DNA from: Phoronis australis
Taxonomy: Eukaryota > Phoronida > Phoronidae
Direction: 5' to 3'
Assembly (NCBI GenBank): GCA_002633005.1
Contig: NMRA01000214.1
Span: forward strand, 642,841 to 676,089
DNA length: 33,249 nucleotides
Positions 32,580 through 33,249 of the stretch are shown here, in pieces; position 1 is the first letter of the stretch, and each line of letters opens with the position of its first letter. A model generated the notes under the pieces. That model saw nothing but the letters and a program-made list of their open reading frames with translations, was not told the origin of the DNA and did not search any database. The translations under genes and the position numbers were made by a program.

Positions 32580-33249
32580 GGTAGGTGGATACACAAAAAA
32601 AATTAATTTTGACTGTTTTTTACATTTTCATATATCTTAATCTTTAATTCTTGATGCACAGTATACTGAAGAAAAATAAAATCATTCTGAAAATCCAAAG
32701 TTGTTTTTTTAGCTATATTTGACCAAACCTCAGTAAGTCATATGGCTTGAGTGCTCACCAGCTCAGTGATGCGGAGCTTATATACAAGGACACTAGCTCT
32801 AATCTAACCCTGTCAACAAGCATTGCGTAACCGGGCAATCGAGAGTGATGTACCAGCTGATATTGGTGTTGTAGCAAGACCAAGAAGAAAACAATTCTAT
32901 TTTTGACCATGTGAAATTTAGTAGTGAAATGGTGAACTAGCTCCTGTTCCGAGCCTGAGCCTGTTTGTCTATCTGCAAAAAAAAATTAAGTTGAGTACGC
33001 CAAGCCCTACCGAAGCCATCACTGCACTCAGCTTGAGGAGTCCGTGCAGAAATTGTGCATGTATAAGAGAAGTCGGTAATATAAGGTCAGTTGTCTTGCG
33101 AGAGGACGCTGAGTGTCGACGTGGGTGGTGTTGCACGATTCGGTGAGAGTGCATACACGCGCTGTGAAGACAAGCCGCGCGCGCGACACATGGACAACTA
33201 CATGCCGTCAGAGTAGAGTCTTCGCAGATAAACCGTGCTTCTGTGCTGG
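32580..33249 (-). repeat. TTAA-bounded repeat R2, right copy (cut by window end)
   Basis: Reverse-complement copy of 1563-2240, with high identity and only small indels. It starts at GGTAGGTGGATAC directly after TTAA (32576-32579) and is still matching at the last base, so the far end is outside. The two copies have their TTAA ends facing each other across 30 kb, so the interval between them is not one transposon with these as its outer ends. Confidence 0.85.

Noticed and set aside
1563-33249. One giant transposon bounded by the R2 repeats
   Set aside because: The TTAA edges face inward, so each R2 copy is a separate insertion whose body lies outside the interval.

Overview
This is a eukaryotic, almost certainly invertebrate animal, genomic window. 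It has one multi-exon gene with GT-AG introns, a 94-base assembly gap (865-958), and abundant decayed transposons (LINE, hAT-like, THAP-bearing, MITE-like). Nothing points to bacterial or viral coding. I cannot name the species; the intron structure, the AT-rich intergenic DNA and the ACATGTACATGT-type simple sequence would fit a marine deuterostome, a mollusc or a similar animal.

The one gene I can reconstruct well is an SLC16 monocarboxylate-transporter-like gene on the + strand: exons 12213-12420, 14935-15078, 15446-16249, 17092-17142 and 17706-17824. All four introns are phase 1 and each splits a glycine codon. The predicted protein is 441 aa with both SLC16 signature regions. A consensus GTAAGT donor overlaps the stop codon, and an in-frame acidic exon at 19497-19554 could give a 459-aa alternative C-terminus.

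Layout. 1-377: dispersed repeat with an internal ~83-bp minisatellite (second copy at 19907-20392). 647-830: short tandem repeat, then the gap. 1563-2240: a ~670-bp repeat ending at a TTAA, with an inverted copy at the other end of the window (32580-33249). 2237-3309: two broken THAP zinc-finger exons arranged head to head around a region with YY1-, CCAAT- and NRF1-like motifs. 3310-12070: mostly featureless intergenic DNA. 12213-17824 (perhaps to 19554): the transporter gene, with a MITE-like foldback in intron 1 and a small hAT-like MITE in intron 3. 20698-24315: a repeat family interrupted by a 5'-truncated LINE (21136-23943, minus strand) with 8-bp target-site duplications. 26197-26358: four identical 12-bp palindromes at an exact 50-bp period with one inverted spacer. 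28020-28709: a frameshifted hAT-type transposase relic. 30231-32444: a 2.2-kb hAT-like element with terminal inverted repeats, flush 5-bp duplications and a transposase relic on the minus strand.

Apart from the transporter, everything recognisable is mobile-element debris or repeat. The most unusual observations are the hAT-like elements with apparent 5-bp duplications, the head-to-head THAP exons, the 50-bp palindromic array and the possible alternative last exon of the transporter.
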